From: an uncultured Sterolibacterium sp.
Lineage (GTDB): Bacteria; Pseudomonadota; Gammaproteobacteria; Burkholderiales; Rhodocyclaceae
Length of the DNA stretch: 60,437 bases
Reading direction: 5' to 3'
Assembly (NCBI GenBank): GCA_903832735.1
Contig: CAILCO010000132.1
Span: forward strand, 1 to 60,437
Below, piece after piece: positions 41,122 through 49,276 of the stretch. A program made the translations under genes and the position numbers. Every line of letters begins with the position of its first letter. Position 1 is the first letter of the stretch. The notes below the pieces were generated by a model. The model did not search any database. It had not been told where the DNA came from and saw nothing but the letters and a program-made list of their open reading frames with translations.

Positions 41122-42621
41122 ATGAATTCGACTCCCCCGCTGCTGGAACTGCGCGACATCAGCAAGCAGTTCCCCGGCGTCAAGGCGCTCGACCACGTCT
41201 CCTTCGCCGTTCATTCCGGCGAAGTGCATATGCTGGTCGGCGAGAACGGCGCCGGCAAGTCTTCCCTGATGAAGGTGCTGTGCGGCGCCTACCGCGCCGA
41301 CGAAGGCGAATTCTTCCATCGCGGCGAGAAGGTCGAGATCCGCTCGCCGGCTGATGCGCGGGCCCTGGGGATCGCCGTGATCTTCCAGGAATTCTCGCTG
41401 GTGCCTTATCTCTCCATCGCCCAGAACATCTTTCTCGGGCGCGAGTTCCCGGGCAGATTTCCGGGGACCATCGATCACGCGCGGATGCACCGCGAAGCGA
41501 AGCAACTGCTCGATCAGCTCGGCCTCGACATCCCGACCAGGACCCTGGTTCATGAACTGGGCGTGGCCCAGCAGCAGATGGTCGAGATCGCCAAGGCCCT
41601 GTCGCAGAATGCCCGCATCCTAGTCATGGACGAGCCGACCGCGGCGCTCTCCGACCGCGAGACCGAGCGCCTGTTCGCGATGATCCGGCAGTTGCAGAGC
41701 GACGGCGTGGCGATCGTGTACATCTCGCACCGGATGGCCGAAGTATTCGCCATGGGCGACCGCATCACGGTGTTGCGCGACGGCAAGAAAGTCGCCTCGC
41801 TGCTGCCAGGCGAAGCGACGCCGGACGAACTGGTGCACCTCATGGTCGGACGCAGCGTCGACCGCAGCTATGCGCGCAACTTCTGCCAGAGCGAGGGCGA
41901 GTTGATCCTCGAAGTGAAGGATCTCTCTTCGGTCAATGGCGTCAAGGGCATCAACCTGACCGTCAGGAGCGGCGAGATCGTCGGCCTGTCGGGGCTGGTC
42001 GGCGCCGGCCGCAGCGAAGTCGCCCGGGCGATCTTCGGCGCCGACCGCGTCACCGGCGGCGAGATCCTGCTCCACGCCAGAGCGCACCGCGGCAACCCGG
42101 ACAAGGCGGTCGCAGCGGGTATTGCGCTGGTACCGGAGTCGCGCAAGGCGGAAGGACTGGCGCTGATCCGTTCGGTCTGCGACAACCTGATGCTGCCCGG
42201 CCTATCGTTGGCCTTTCCCAGTCGGATCTACCATGCGGCGCGGGCCAGGCAGATTGCCGGCGCGCTGATCGACCGGCTGCGCATCTCGACCCCGAGTTCG
42301 CAGCGGCCGGTGCGCCTGCTCTCCGGCGGCAACCAGCAGAAGGTGGTGATCGGCAAGTGGCTGGGCTCAGGCTCGCGCCTGTTCATCATCGACGAGCCGA
42401 CGCGCGGCATCGACGTCGGCGCCAAGGCCGAGATCTTCGCCCTGATCGACCAGCTGGTGAGCCAGGGCGCCGGCGTCCTGATGATCAGTTCGGAGCTGTC
42501 CGAGATCGTCCAGGTCTGCGACCGCAGCTACGTCATGCGCGACGGCCGCATCGCCGGCCACCTGTCGCGGGAACAACTGTCGGAAGAAAACATCCTCAAG
42601 ATGGGCGTACACCATGAGTGA
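41122..42621 (+). CDS. sugar-type ABC transporter ATPase (double domain, RbsA/MglA-like)
   Basis: A 499-residue protein with two ABC domains. Domain 1 has Walker A GENGAGKSS, the signature region ELGVAQQQMVEIAKAL and Walker B ILVMDEPTAAL. Domain 2 has the usual degenerate Walker A (GLVGAGRSEVARAIFG), LSGGNQQKVVIGKWL and LFIIDEPTRGID. It powers import through the two permeases encoded next; its stop overlaps the first permease start. The class imports monosaccharides and related polyols. It follows E3 after 11 bases. Confidence 0.94.
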   Translation: MNSTPPLLELRDISKQFPGVKALDHVSFAVHSGEVHMLVGENGAGKSSLMKVLCGAYRADEGEFFHRGEKVEIRSPADARALGIAVIFQEFSLVPYLSIAQNIFLGREFPGRFPGTIDHARMHREAKQLLDQLGLDIPTRTLVHELGVAQQQMVEIAKALSQNARILVMDEPTAALSDRETERLFAMIRQLQSDGVAIVYISHRMAEVFAMGDRITVLRDGKKVASLLPGEATPDELVHLMVGRSVDRSYARNFCQSEGELILEVKDLSSVNGVKGINLTVRSGEIVGLSGLVGAGRSEVARAIFGADRVTGGEILLHARAHRGNPDKAVAAGIALVPESRKAEGLALIRSVCDNLMLPGLSLAFPSRIYHAARARQIAGALIDRLRISTPSSQRPVRLLSGGNQQKVVIGKWLGSGSRLFIIDEPTRGIDVGAKAEIFALIDQLVSQGAGVLMISSELSEIVQVCDRSYVMRDGRIAGHLSREQLSEENILKMGVHHE

Positions 42622-43585
42622 GAACAGCATCGCAACTCCACCTGGGACGACTTCGACATTCTCCGCGGAACTGCGCCGCGTGCCCGGCGTGGCCTGGATA
42701 CTCGGCCTCCTGGTGCTGGTTTTCGCCCTGGCCAGCCGCGACTTCCTCTCCGCCCCGAACCTGCTCAACATCGGCCTGCAATCGGTGATCCTGCTGATCC
42801 TGGCCCTGCCGATGACCATGATCATCATGACCGAGGGCGTCGACATCTCGATGGGCGCGGTACTCACGCTGGCCAGCGTGGTGCTCGCCTGGGTGCTGGC
42901 CCACGACGGCTCGTTGCCGCTGGCGCTGGCGGCGGCGCTGGTCACCGGCCTGGCCTTCGGTGTGGGCAACGGCATGCTCGTGGCGCTGTTGAAGATGCCG
43001 CCTTTCGTCGTGACGCTGGGCACCATGGGCGTGGCCCAGGGCCTGGCGCTGCTCGCCACCGACGGGCAGAGCATCGTGGTCAGCAACGACAGCCTGCAGG
43101 CCGTGTATGCCGGCAGTTTCATGGGCATCCCGCAGACGCTGCTGATCGGCGCCGTGGTCTATGCCTTGAGCCACTGGCTGCTCTACCAGACGCGTTTCGG
43201 CACCTATGTCTTCGCCCTCGGCGGCAACCCCGACGCGCTCGGGCTGGCCGGCATCCGCGCCAACTATTACCTGATCGCGGTCTATGCCTTCGGCGGCCTG
43301 ATGGCCGGTCTGGCCGCCCTGATCCTGACCTCGCGGATGAGTTCCGGCCATCCGACCGCGGCGATCGGCATGGAATTCGACGCCATTGCCGCCGTGGTCG
43401 TCGGCGGCACCTCCTTCGAGCACGGCAACGGCTGGCTGTTCGGCACCCTGCTCGGCGTACTGGCGGTCGGCGCCTTGAGAAACGGACTGAATCTGCTCAC
43501 TGTTGCCTCTTCGGTTCAGGTGTCCTGCATCGGCCTCCTGGTGATCGTCGCCTTGCTGATCGACGGCTTCAAGGGGAAGAAATGA
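42614..43585 (+). CDS. ABC transporter permease (RbsC-like) 1
   Basis: A 323-residue integral membrane protein with about eight to ten helices, for example VAWILGLLVLVFALAS and VILLILALPMTMIIM. The family signature GVDISMGAVLTLASVV is followed by GNGMLVALLKMPPFVVTLGTMGVAQG and the loop GGNPDALGLAGI. It forms half of the transport channel with the next gene, which it overlaps by 4 bases (ATGA). Confidence 0.93.
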   Translation: MSENSIATPPGTTSTFSAELRRVPGVAWILGLLVLVFALASRDFLSAPNLLNIGLQSVILLILALPMTMIIMTEGVDISMGAVLTLASVVLAWVLAHDGSLPLALAAALVTGLAFGVGNGMLVALLKMPPFVVTLGTMGVAQGLALLATDGQSIVVSNDSLQAVYAGSFMGIPQTLLIGAVVYALSHWLLYQTRFGTYVFALGGNPDALGLAGIRANYYLIAVYAFGGLMAGLAALILTSRMSSGHPTAAIGMEFDAIAAVVVGGTSFEHGNGWLFGTLLGVLAVGALRNGLNLLTVASSVQVSCIGLLVIVALLIDGFKGKK

Positions 43586-44559
43586 ACGACGCCATTGCCT
43601 CCGGGCGCCTCATGGCGCGGCTCGTCGACCTGAAGACCATCGGTTACCGTCTCGCGGCGGCACTGGCGATCTGCCTGGTGCTGGCGGCGGCCTCCGATGT
43701 CTTCCTGACCACCAACAATCTCTTGAACGTGCTGCGCCAAGCCAGCCTGCTGTTTCTCCTGGCCTCGGGCCTGACCCTGGTGATCCTGACCGCCGGACTG
43801 GATCTCTCGGTCGGCGCCAACATCGGCATGTCCGCCTGCATCGCGGCGAGCGTCATCAAGCTCACCGGATCGGCCATGCTCGGCGCTGCGACCGGCGTCG
43901 GCGTCGGCCTGGCTATCGGCCTGTTGAACGGCGTCCTGGTCGCGCTGATGCGCATGCCGCCCTTTATCGCGACCTATGGCATGCTCTGGGTGGTCCATGG
44001 GGTTACCTATTGGTTCATGGCCGGGACGACGATCTACGGCTTTCCAGCGGCCTTCCGTGCCCTCGGCAGCGGCTACTTCCTCGGCCTGCCCATCCCGGTC
44101 TACCTGATGTTCGTTTTCCTGGCGCTGGGCAGCTTCTTCGCGCAGCGCACCACCTACGGCCAGGAGATCTACGCGATCGGCGCCAATCGCGAGGCGGCAC
44201 GGCTCTCGGGCGTGCCCATCGCCAAGCGCCTGATCCTGGTGTACGCGGTCAGCGGCGCCATGGCCGGCCTCGCCTCCCTGGTCTTCCTGGCGCGCATGAA
44301 CTCGGCCGAAGGCGATATCGGCGAAGCCTTCACGCTGCCCGCCATCGCCGCGGCGCTGATCGGCGGCACTTCGCTGTTCGGCGGCGTCGGCACGGTCTCG
44401 GGCACCCTGGTCGGCGCCCTGATCCTGACCCTGGTCCTGAACGGCATGAACCTGCTCACCATAGACGCCAGTTGGCAGCCGCTGGTCACCGGCGTCATCG
44501 TCCTGCTCGCGGTATTTTTCGATGCCCTCACCCGCAAGGGCGGCGACGGCAGACAATAG
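43582..44559 (+). CDS. ABC transporter permease (RbsC-like) 2
   Basis: A 325-residue permease with the same family motifs: LTAGLDLSVGANIGMSAC, NGVLVALMRMPPFIATYGMLWVVHG, AIGANREAARLSGVP and ALIGGTSLFGGVGTVSGTLVG. Two different permeases suggest a heterodimeric channel, unlike the RbsC homodimer. It precedes the binding-protein gene by 28 bases. Confidence 0.93.
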   Translation: MNDAIASGRLMARLVDLKTIGYRLAAALAICLVLAAASDVFLTTNNLLNVLRQASLLFLLASGLTLVILTAGLDLSVGANIGMSACIAASVIKLTGSAMLGAATGVGVGLAIGLLNGVLVALMRMPPFIATYGMLWVVHGVTYWFMAGTTIYGFPAAFRALGSGYFLGLPIPVYLMFVFLALGSFFAQRTTYGQEIYAIGANREAARLSGVPIAKRLILVYAVSGAMAGLASLVFLARMNSAEGDIGEAFTLPAIAAALIGGTSLFGGVGTVSGTLVGALILTLVLNGMNLLTIDASWQPLVTGVIVLLAVFFDALTRKGGDGRQ

Positions 44560-44587
44560 AACCACCCGACTATCCAAGGAGATTCCC

Positions 44588-45538
44588 ATGAAAATGAAAA
44601 CCCTCGCCAGCCTGATCACGATCGCCCTGCTCTCGCCGCTCGCCCACGCCGACGGCGAGAAGATCGCGGTGTTCACCAAGAACCTGACCAATCCGTTGTT
44701 CGCAGAGATACGCGCCGGCGCCGACAATGCCGCGAAGCAGATGAATGCGACGACGCAGCACTATGTGCCGACCAAGCCCGACAGCATTCCCGAGCAGATG
44801 AGCGCGATCGAGGATGTGGTCGTCAAGAAGCCCGATGCCATCGTGTTCATTCCGGTCGATTCCAAGGCCATGGTCGCCGGAGTGAACAAGATCAATGCCG
44901 CGAACATCCCGGTGGTCAATATCAACGACCGCGCCGCCGGAGGCAAATTCGTCTCCTTCGTCGGCGTCAACGACTATGACCTCGGCCTGGAGACCGCGCG
45001 TTTCCTGCTCAAGAATCTGGGCGGCAAGGGCAATGTCGTGATCATCGAGGGCGTCAAGGGCGCATCGACCAATCAGGACCGCATCCGCGGCTTCAAGAAG
45101 GCGCTCGAAGAAAACCCCAACGTCAAGCTGCTGGCATCGCAGACCGGCAACTACCAGCGCAACCAGGCGCTCTCGGTGATGGAAAACCTGATGCAGAGCT
45201 TTCCCCAGATCGACGGCGTGCTCGCCGCCAACGACGCCATGGCAACCGGGGTGATCGAGGCCCTGGCCGCGGCCAACCGCAAGGCCCTGGTGATCGGCGT
45301 GAACGGCACCGGGATAGACGAAATCAAGCAAGGCAAGCTGCTCGCCACCGGCGACTACAAGGGCTTCCAGCAGGGCTGCCTGGGCACCATGGCGGCGATC
45401 CGCCACCTGCGCAAGCTGCCGGTGCCCGCGGAACTGATGTTCCCGCCGAACCTGATCACCCAGGCCAACGTGCAGTCCTTCCTCGTGCCCAAAGACAAGA
45501 TGGTCTGTCCGAAGTGGGAAGACGTGGTGAAGAAATAG
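44588..45538 (+). CDS. periplasmic sugar-type binding protein
   Basis: A 316-residue type I periplasmic binding protein with a signal peptide (MKMKTLASLITIALLSPLAHA). It has IAVFTKNLTNPLFAEIRAGAD, a bilobal core with VDSKAMVAGVNKINAANIPVVNIN and hinge-type VLAANDAMATGVIEAL. AAGGAG precedes the ATG. It delivers the ligand to the adjacent permeases. Ligand-contact residues (Asn in FTKNLTNP, Asp in NINDRA, Arg in NQDRIRG, Asp in AANDAM) are in positions that in RbsB-like proteins bind polyols or sugars. The ligand itself is not known. Confidence 0.92.
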   Translation: MKMKTLASLITIALLSPLAHADGEKIAVFTKNLTNPLFAEIRAGADNAAKQMNATTQHYVPTKPDSIPEQMSAIEDVVVKKPDAIVFIPVDSKAMVAGVNKINAANIPVVNINDRAAGGKFVSFVGVNDYDLGLETARFLLKNLGGKGNVVIIEGVKGASTNQDRIRGFKKALEENPNVKLLASQTGNYQRNQALSVMENLMQSFPQIDGVLAANDAMATGVIEALAAANRKALVIGVNGTGIDEIKQGKLLATGDYKGFQQGCLGTMAAIRHLRKLPVPAELMFPPNLITQANVQSFLVPKDKMVCPKWEDVVKK

Positions 45539-45576
45539 CCCTGACCCGGCCAGAGCAGACACCAGGCCAGCAGGCT

Positions 45577-46626
45577 ATGGTCCGCCCAGCTCCCGTGCCT
45601 CAGCGCAAACGCCTGACGCTGGAAGACCTCGCCCGGCAGTTGGGGGTGCACTCCTCGACGGTGTCGCGGGTGATGAATCCGCAGACCCGCCACCTGATCA
45701 GCGAGGAAGTCGCCAGCCGCGTGCTCGAGGCGGCGGCGGGGCTCGACTTCCGCCCCAACGGCATCGCCTCGAGCCTGCGCACCCGGCGTTCTCATACCAT
45801 TGGCGTGGTCCTGCCCGACATCACCAATCCCCTGTTCCCGCCCATCCTGCTCGGCATCGACCAGGTGCTTTCGGAGAACGGCTATGTCGCGCTGGTCGCC
45901 AATGCCGGCACGGATCGCGCGCGCCAGAGGTTCGTCGTGAACCAGATGCTGGCGCGCCAGGTGGACGGCTTGATCCTGGCCACCGTGACGCGGCGCGACC
46001 CGGTCCTCGCGCATTGCCTGGAAGACGGCATCAGTGTGGTCACGGTCAATCGCAGCGAGGCGCAGGGCAAGGTTCCCGACGTGGTCTGCGACGATCGCGT
46101 CGGCATGCGCCTGACCGTCGATCACCTGGCCGGCCTGGGCCATCGCCATATCGCGCATATCGCCGGACCGCAGACGGTGTCGACCGGCCGCTTGCGCCGC
46201 CAGGGCTTCGTCGCCGCGATGAAGGCGCACGGACTGGAAGCCCGCATGACCGACGCACTGGCCTACAGCCGCGAAGAGGGCAGACGCGCCTGCGCGGCGA
46301 TCCTGGAACAGTGGCCGGATGTCACTGCCATCGCCACCGGCAATGACATGATCGCGCTGGGCTGCTACGACGCCCTGCGGGAAGCCGGGCGGCGCTGCCC
46401 GGAAGATATTTCTCTGGTCGGCCACAACGACATGCCGCTGGCCGACATGCTCGCCCCGCCGCTGACGACGATCCGGATACCGCACCACGAGATGGGCGCA
46501 CAGGCGGCGCGACTGCTTCTCGAGCACCTGCGCAGCGGCGGGCAGAAAGAGGTCGTGCATCTCGTCCTGCCGCCGGAGCTGGTGGTCCGCGGTTCGACCG
46601 CGGCGCCGCGCCAGGAGGCACGATGA
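45577..46626 (+). CDS. LacI-family transcriptional regulator
   Basis: A 349-residue repressor-type protein. The N-terminal helix-turn-helix and hinge are RLTLEDLARQLGVHSSTVSRVMN and SRVLEAAAGLDFRPNGIASSLRTRRS. The effector-binding core (IGVVLPDITNPLFPPILLGIDQVL, TAIATGNDMIALGCYDALREAG) resembles the binding protein encoded before it. It probably responds to the imported compound or a metabolite and controls the operon. It is coupled to the ZIP gene by an ATGA overlap. Confidence 0.92.
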   Translation: MVRPAPVPQRKRLTLEDLARQLGVHSSTVSRVMNPQTRHLISEEVASRVLEAAAGLDFRPNGIASSLRTRRSHTIGVVLPDITNPLFPPILLGIDQVLSENGYVALVANAGTDRARQRFVVNQMLARQVDGLILATVTRRDPVLAHCLEDGISVVTVNRSEAQGKVPDVVCDDRVGMRLTVDHLAGLGHRHIAHIAGPQTVSTGRLRRQGFVAAMKAHGLEARMTDALAYSREEGRRACAAILEQWPDVTAIATGNDMIALGCYDALREAGRRCPEDISLVGHNDMPLADMLAPPLTTIRIPHHEMGAQAARLLLEHLRSGGQKEVVHLVLPPELVVRGSTAAPRQEAR

Positions 46627-47360
46627 GCGCGCTGCTGTTTTCGCTCGCCAGCCTCCTGTCGACCTTTGCCGGCGGCCTGCTGGCGCTCAAGTTCAGCGAC
46701 CGTCTGCACTATCTGCTCAGCTTCACCGCCGGCGTGCTCCTGGGCGTCGTCAGTTTCGACGTGCTGCCGGAAATCTTCGAACTGGCGCACCAACAGGGGA
46801 TAGCGCCGACCGGCGCCATGATCGCGCTCCTGGCCGGCTTTCTGTTCTTTCACAGCATCGAGAAATTTCTCCTGGTGCACCACTCCCACGAGGACGCCTA
46901 CGCGCCGCATCACCATCCCCAGATGGGCGTGTTCTCGGCCTTCGCCCTGGCCGGGCACAGCTTCATGGACGGCGTCGCGATCGGCCTGGCCTTCCAGATT
47001 TCAGGCACGGTCGGGATCGCCGTGGCGATAGCCGTGGTCGCCCACGATTTCTGCGACGGCCTGAACACGGTCAGCCTGATGCTGGTGCATCACAACACGA
47101 CGCGCCGCTCCTTCGCCATGCTCGCCCTGGATGCCGTCGCGCCGGTTCTGGGTGCGGCGTCAACGCTCGCTTTCAAGTTACCGACCTCAATCCTGATGCT
47201 GTTCCTGGGATTCTTCGCCGGCTTCCTGCTCTATATCGCCGCCTCCGACATTCTCCCCGAGGCGCACTCCCAGGCGCTCGAGTCCACGGTGATCCGCCTG
47301 ATTGGCCTGACCTGCCTGGGCGCGGTGGCGATCTTCGTCGTCGTGCACCTGATCGGCTAG
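46623..47360 (+). CDS. ZIP-family metal transporter
   Basis: A 245-residue membrane protein with about eight helices. The His-rich loop HHSHEDAYAPHHHPQ lies near residues 80-97. The conserved ZIP helices IV and V are FALAGHSFMDGVAIGLAFQ and VVAHDFCDGLNTVSLMLVHHNTTRR, supplying metal ligands. It imports Zn, Fe or Mn into the cytoplasm. Being translationally coupled to the LacI regulator at the end of the operon, it may supply metal for the M24 and VOC enzymes encoded upstream; that is inference. Confidence 0.88.
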   Translation: MSALLFSLASLLSTFAGGLLALKFSDRLHYLLSFTAGVLLGVVSFDVLPEIFELAHQQGIAPTGAMIALLAGFLFFHSIEKFLLVHHSHEDAYAPHHHPQMGVFSAFALAGHSFMDGVAIGLAFQISGTVGIAVAIAVVAHDFCDGLNTVSLMLVHHNTTRRSFAMLALDAVAPVLGAASTLAFKLPTSILMLFLGFFAGFLLYIAASDILPEAHSQALESTVIRLIGLTCLGAVAIFVVVHLIG

Positions 47361-47462
47361 AGTCACTGCAAATTCGCAAATCCACTCACCACCAAGAACA
47401 CCCATCAAGTCGCCTCCAGGTCTGGTCAGTTGTCGCAGCAAGTTCTGCGACCAACGCCATCG

Positions 47463-47533
47463 GCTTAACGCCTGACTTCCGGTGCGGACCAAAGCCCGGC
47501 TTTGGGACGTCACCTGGAAGAAAATGTCAGGCG
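47463..47533 (-). other. integron attC-like recombination site
   Basis: Read on the minus strand, the SRPBCC stop codon lies inside GCCTGAC. Then come the inverted repeats CGCCTGAC/GTCAGGCG (8 of 8), TTCCaGGTG/CACCGGAA (8 of 8 with one bulged base) and a central hairpin CCAAAGCC/GGCTTTGG. The 3' end is GCGTTAAGC, which fits the GTTRRRY crossover box. A stop codon within the R'' box, a bulged base in the L box and a GTTRRRY end are hallmarks of attC sites. No integrase is in the window. Confidence 0.55.
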
Positions 47534-47961
47534 CCGCGCCCATTTTCTGCGACTTCGGCTTGCCAACGGCTGAGGTTTTGCTCATTGGCCGGCTCAACGA
47601 TGTGCTTGATTGATGCCGCCACCTCGGGGCTCTCGAACGCCTGCGCCCAAGTGACCGTGGTTCCCGTAGCCGTGGGTTCAAGGCTGATTGAAAGAGTGAA
47701 GTGCGGCTGCGAGAGGTGTTTCACAACGACCCCGCGATTAGGCTCGATAGAAGCGAAGCTTGCTTCGTTCAGGTAGTTTGAACCATCAGGGCCGTGCATC
47801 GTGAAGCGCCACACGCCACCACTCTTGAACTCGAAGTTCTCGAAGGTGTTGCTGAAGCCATCCGGGCCCCACCATCTGGCAAGGCGCTCTGGCGACGAGA
47901 AAGCAGCGAACACAGCTTCGGGTGGCGCCGAAAATGAACGCGACGTCTTGAATGTAGACAC
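47527..47961 (-). CDS. SRPBCC (AHSA1-like) protein, possible gene cassette
   Basis: A 144-residue START-like protein: TSRSFSAPPEAVFAAFSSPERLARWWGPDGF, GGVWRFTMHGPDG, and a C-terminal long helix. Small SRPBCC proteins bind hydrophobic ligands; the function here is unknown. AAGGAGC precedes the start codon. The stop lies within an attC-like structure, which would make this an integron gene cassette. It is convergent with the ZIP gene and unrelated to the operon before it. Confidence 0.85.
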   Translation of the reverse strand: MSTFKTSRSFSAPPEAVFAAFSSPERLARWWGPDGFSNTFENFEFKSGGVWRFTMHGPDGSNYLNEASFASIEPNRGVVVKHLSQPHFTLSISLEPTATGTTVTWAQAFESPEVAASIKHIVEPANEQNLSRWQAEVAENGRGA

Positions 47962-48301
47962 GTTGAAGCTCCTTAAGGTGAACTCACGCTGCTTTGATCA
48001 TTCGGCGAGCCCCGAACCCGGCGCGCCTGACAAGAGGCAGCCCCAGGCAGCCGCGCAATTATGGCGCTTTTTTCCGCGACATAAAATGTCCAGGCCGAGT
48101 AGCCACGGTCATGCCTTGGCAAGGAGCCGAACCGAGCAGGCTTGAGTTTTCTTTCCGCTTTGATGCCAGGCTGCGCATCTTCCAGGTGACCGCTTTGCGG
48201 CGGCCATTTCAGGAACCTGGAAGCCCGGTTATGGCCGGGATGAAATCATCGTTGACTGCCGTAGTCGTACCTAAGAGGAACGGCTATCACAAAGCGCGAG
48301 T
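47962..48301. other. 340-base region without a gene
   Basis: No convincing coding sequence. An inverted repeat CTTCCAGGT/ACCTGGAAG encloses a CCGC-TTT-GCGG hairpin (48178-48222). GCGC-N7-GCGC followed by six T lies near 48053-48073. Either could be the remains of a cassette boundary, but neither has a clear GTTRRRY end. Confidence 0.4.
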
Positions 48302-48685
48302 TCAAAAAACCATGCGGGCAATGTCCGAACCAAATGTGACAACGATGTCAATCCCATACACGGCTCCGGCCACCAACCAAGCAGCCCACCGAACCACACG
48401 TATCGTGTCGGTCCAGGGTCTCTCGTCCTTCGCCTGCGAATCTTCGATGGTCTGAATACGAGCAACACCGGCGGCATCCGACACGCTGCGGACGTCGTAC
48501 TCGAACCTGGTCTTGAGGCCATAATTCACGTCGGCCGCTAAGCTGCCGTTCTGCATCGCCTCGTCCACCTGCTTGCTTGCGCTCTCGAGGCCATCTCTCG
48601 GCGTCGCGAACGCGACGGACACACCGCGATTCCTGCTGCGCCGTTCTCTTCCACCAAACGCCAAGTGCGTAATAACCGCAGCCAT
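48302..48685 (-). CDS. hypothetical protein with C-terminal membrane helix
   Basis: About 127 residues. The ATG at 48683-48685 has AGGAG 7 bases upstream, which supports translation; a TTG two codons earlier is possible. The N-terminal two thirds are polar (DGLESASKQVDEAMQNGSLA). One membrane helix lies near the end (RWAAWLVAGAVYGIDIVV). I do not recognise a family. It is read on the same strand as the SRPBCC gene. Confidence 0.5.
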   Translation of the reverse strand: MAAVITHLAFGGRERRSRNRGVSVAFATPRDGLESASKQVDEAMQNGSLAADVNYGLKTRFEYDVRSVSDAAGVARIQTIEDSQAKDERPWTDTIRVVRWAAWLVAGAVYGIDIVVTFGSDIARMVF

Positions 48686-49276
48686 TTTCAATCTCCTAAT
48701 TCGGCATACCTAACGCCGTGTGAGGTTCGCTCAAACCGGGACTCAGGGACTCGGAATATCGGTCAGCAGCAAGATGGTTTGCTTCCACAGGTGCGGTCTC
48801 CTTGCGACAGGGTCTTCGAGGCATAGTCCACTCCCCTGTTGTGAGTATCGAGTCTCCTGATTAATGAGTAGTCACGCTATCAGTGCGATTCGCGATCTGT
48901 GTCAGCGCTGGCCGCGAGCCTTGTAGGGCTTCCTTTACGCTGGTGCAGAACCCAGGCCGCGTGTTCCGGCGTTCAGTCCAACTTGCGTTCGATGACGTAA
49001 CGCGGCAGTTCGGCGTTGTTGTCGATGCGAAAGTTCTCGATGATATCGACCTGTCCGCAACCGACCCGATTCCGACCCGCACTGATACGGCTTCTGCCTC
49101 AGCGCCATAGATGGGGCTTGGAAAATCGGCTTAGTCCATCGGAGGTTCGGATATTGACGTTGCCAGAGCGGAACGGATCACGCCAGTCCATCATATAATC
49201 GTTGGAACTTGGAGCAACACCGTCGTTGTACGCGGCCGAATCGGCTTTCATCGTTCTTCCGTTGTAGGAGTGGTGT
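48686..49276. other. 590-base region, probable remnant sequence
   Basis: No full gene is recognised. On the minus strand a frame bounded by stops (48973-49101) encodes VDIIENFRIDNNAELPRYVI and ends ERKLD, which reads like the C-terminus of a decayed gene of unknown family. AGGAG before the GTG at 49277 belongs to the next gene. Confidence 0.35.

Noticed and set aside
48178-48222. Second attC-like inverted repeat (CTTCCAGGT/ACCTGGAAG)
   Set aside because: Lacks a GTTRRRY box and paired R boxes; kept only as an unexplained hairpin.
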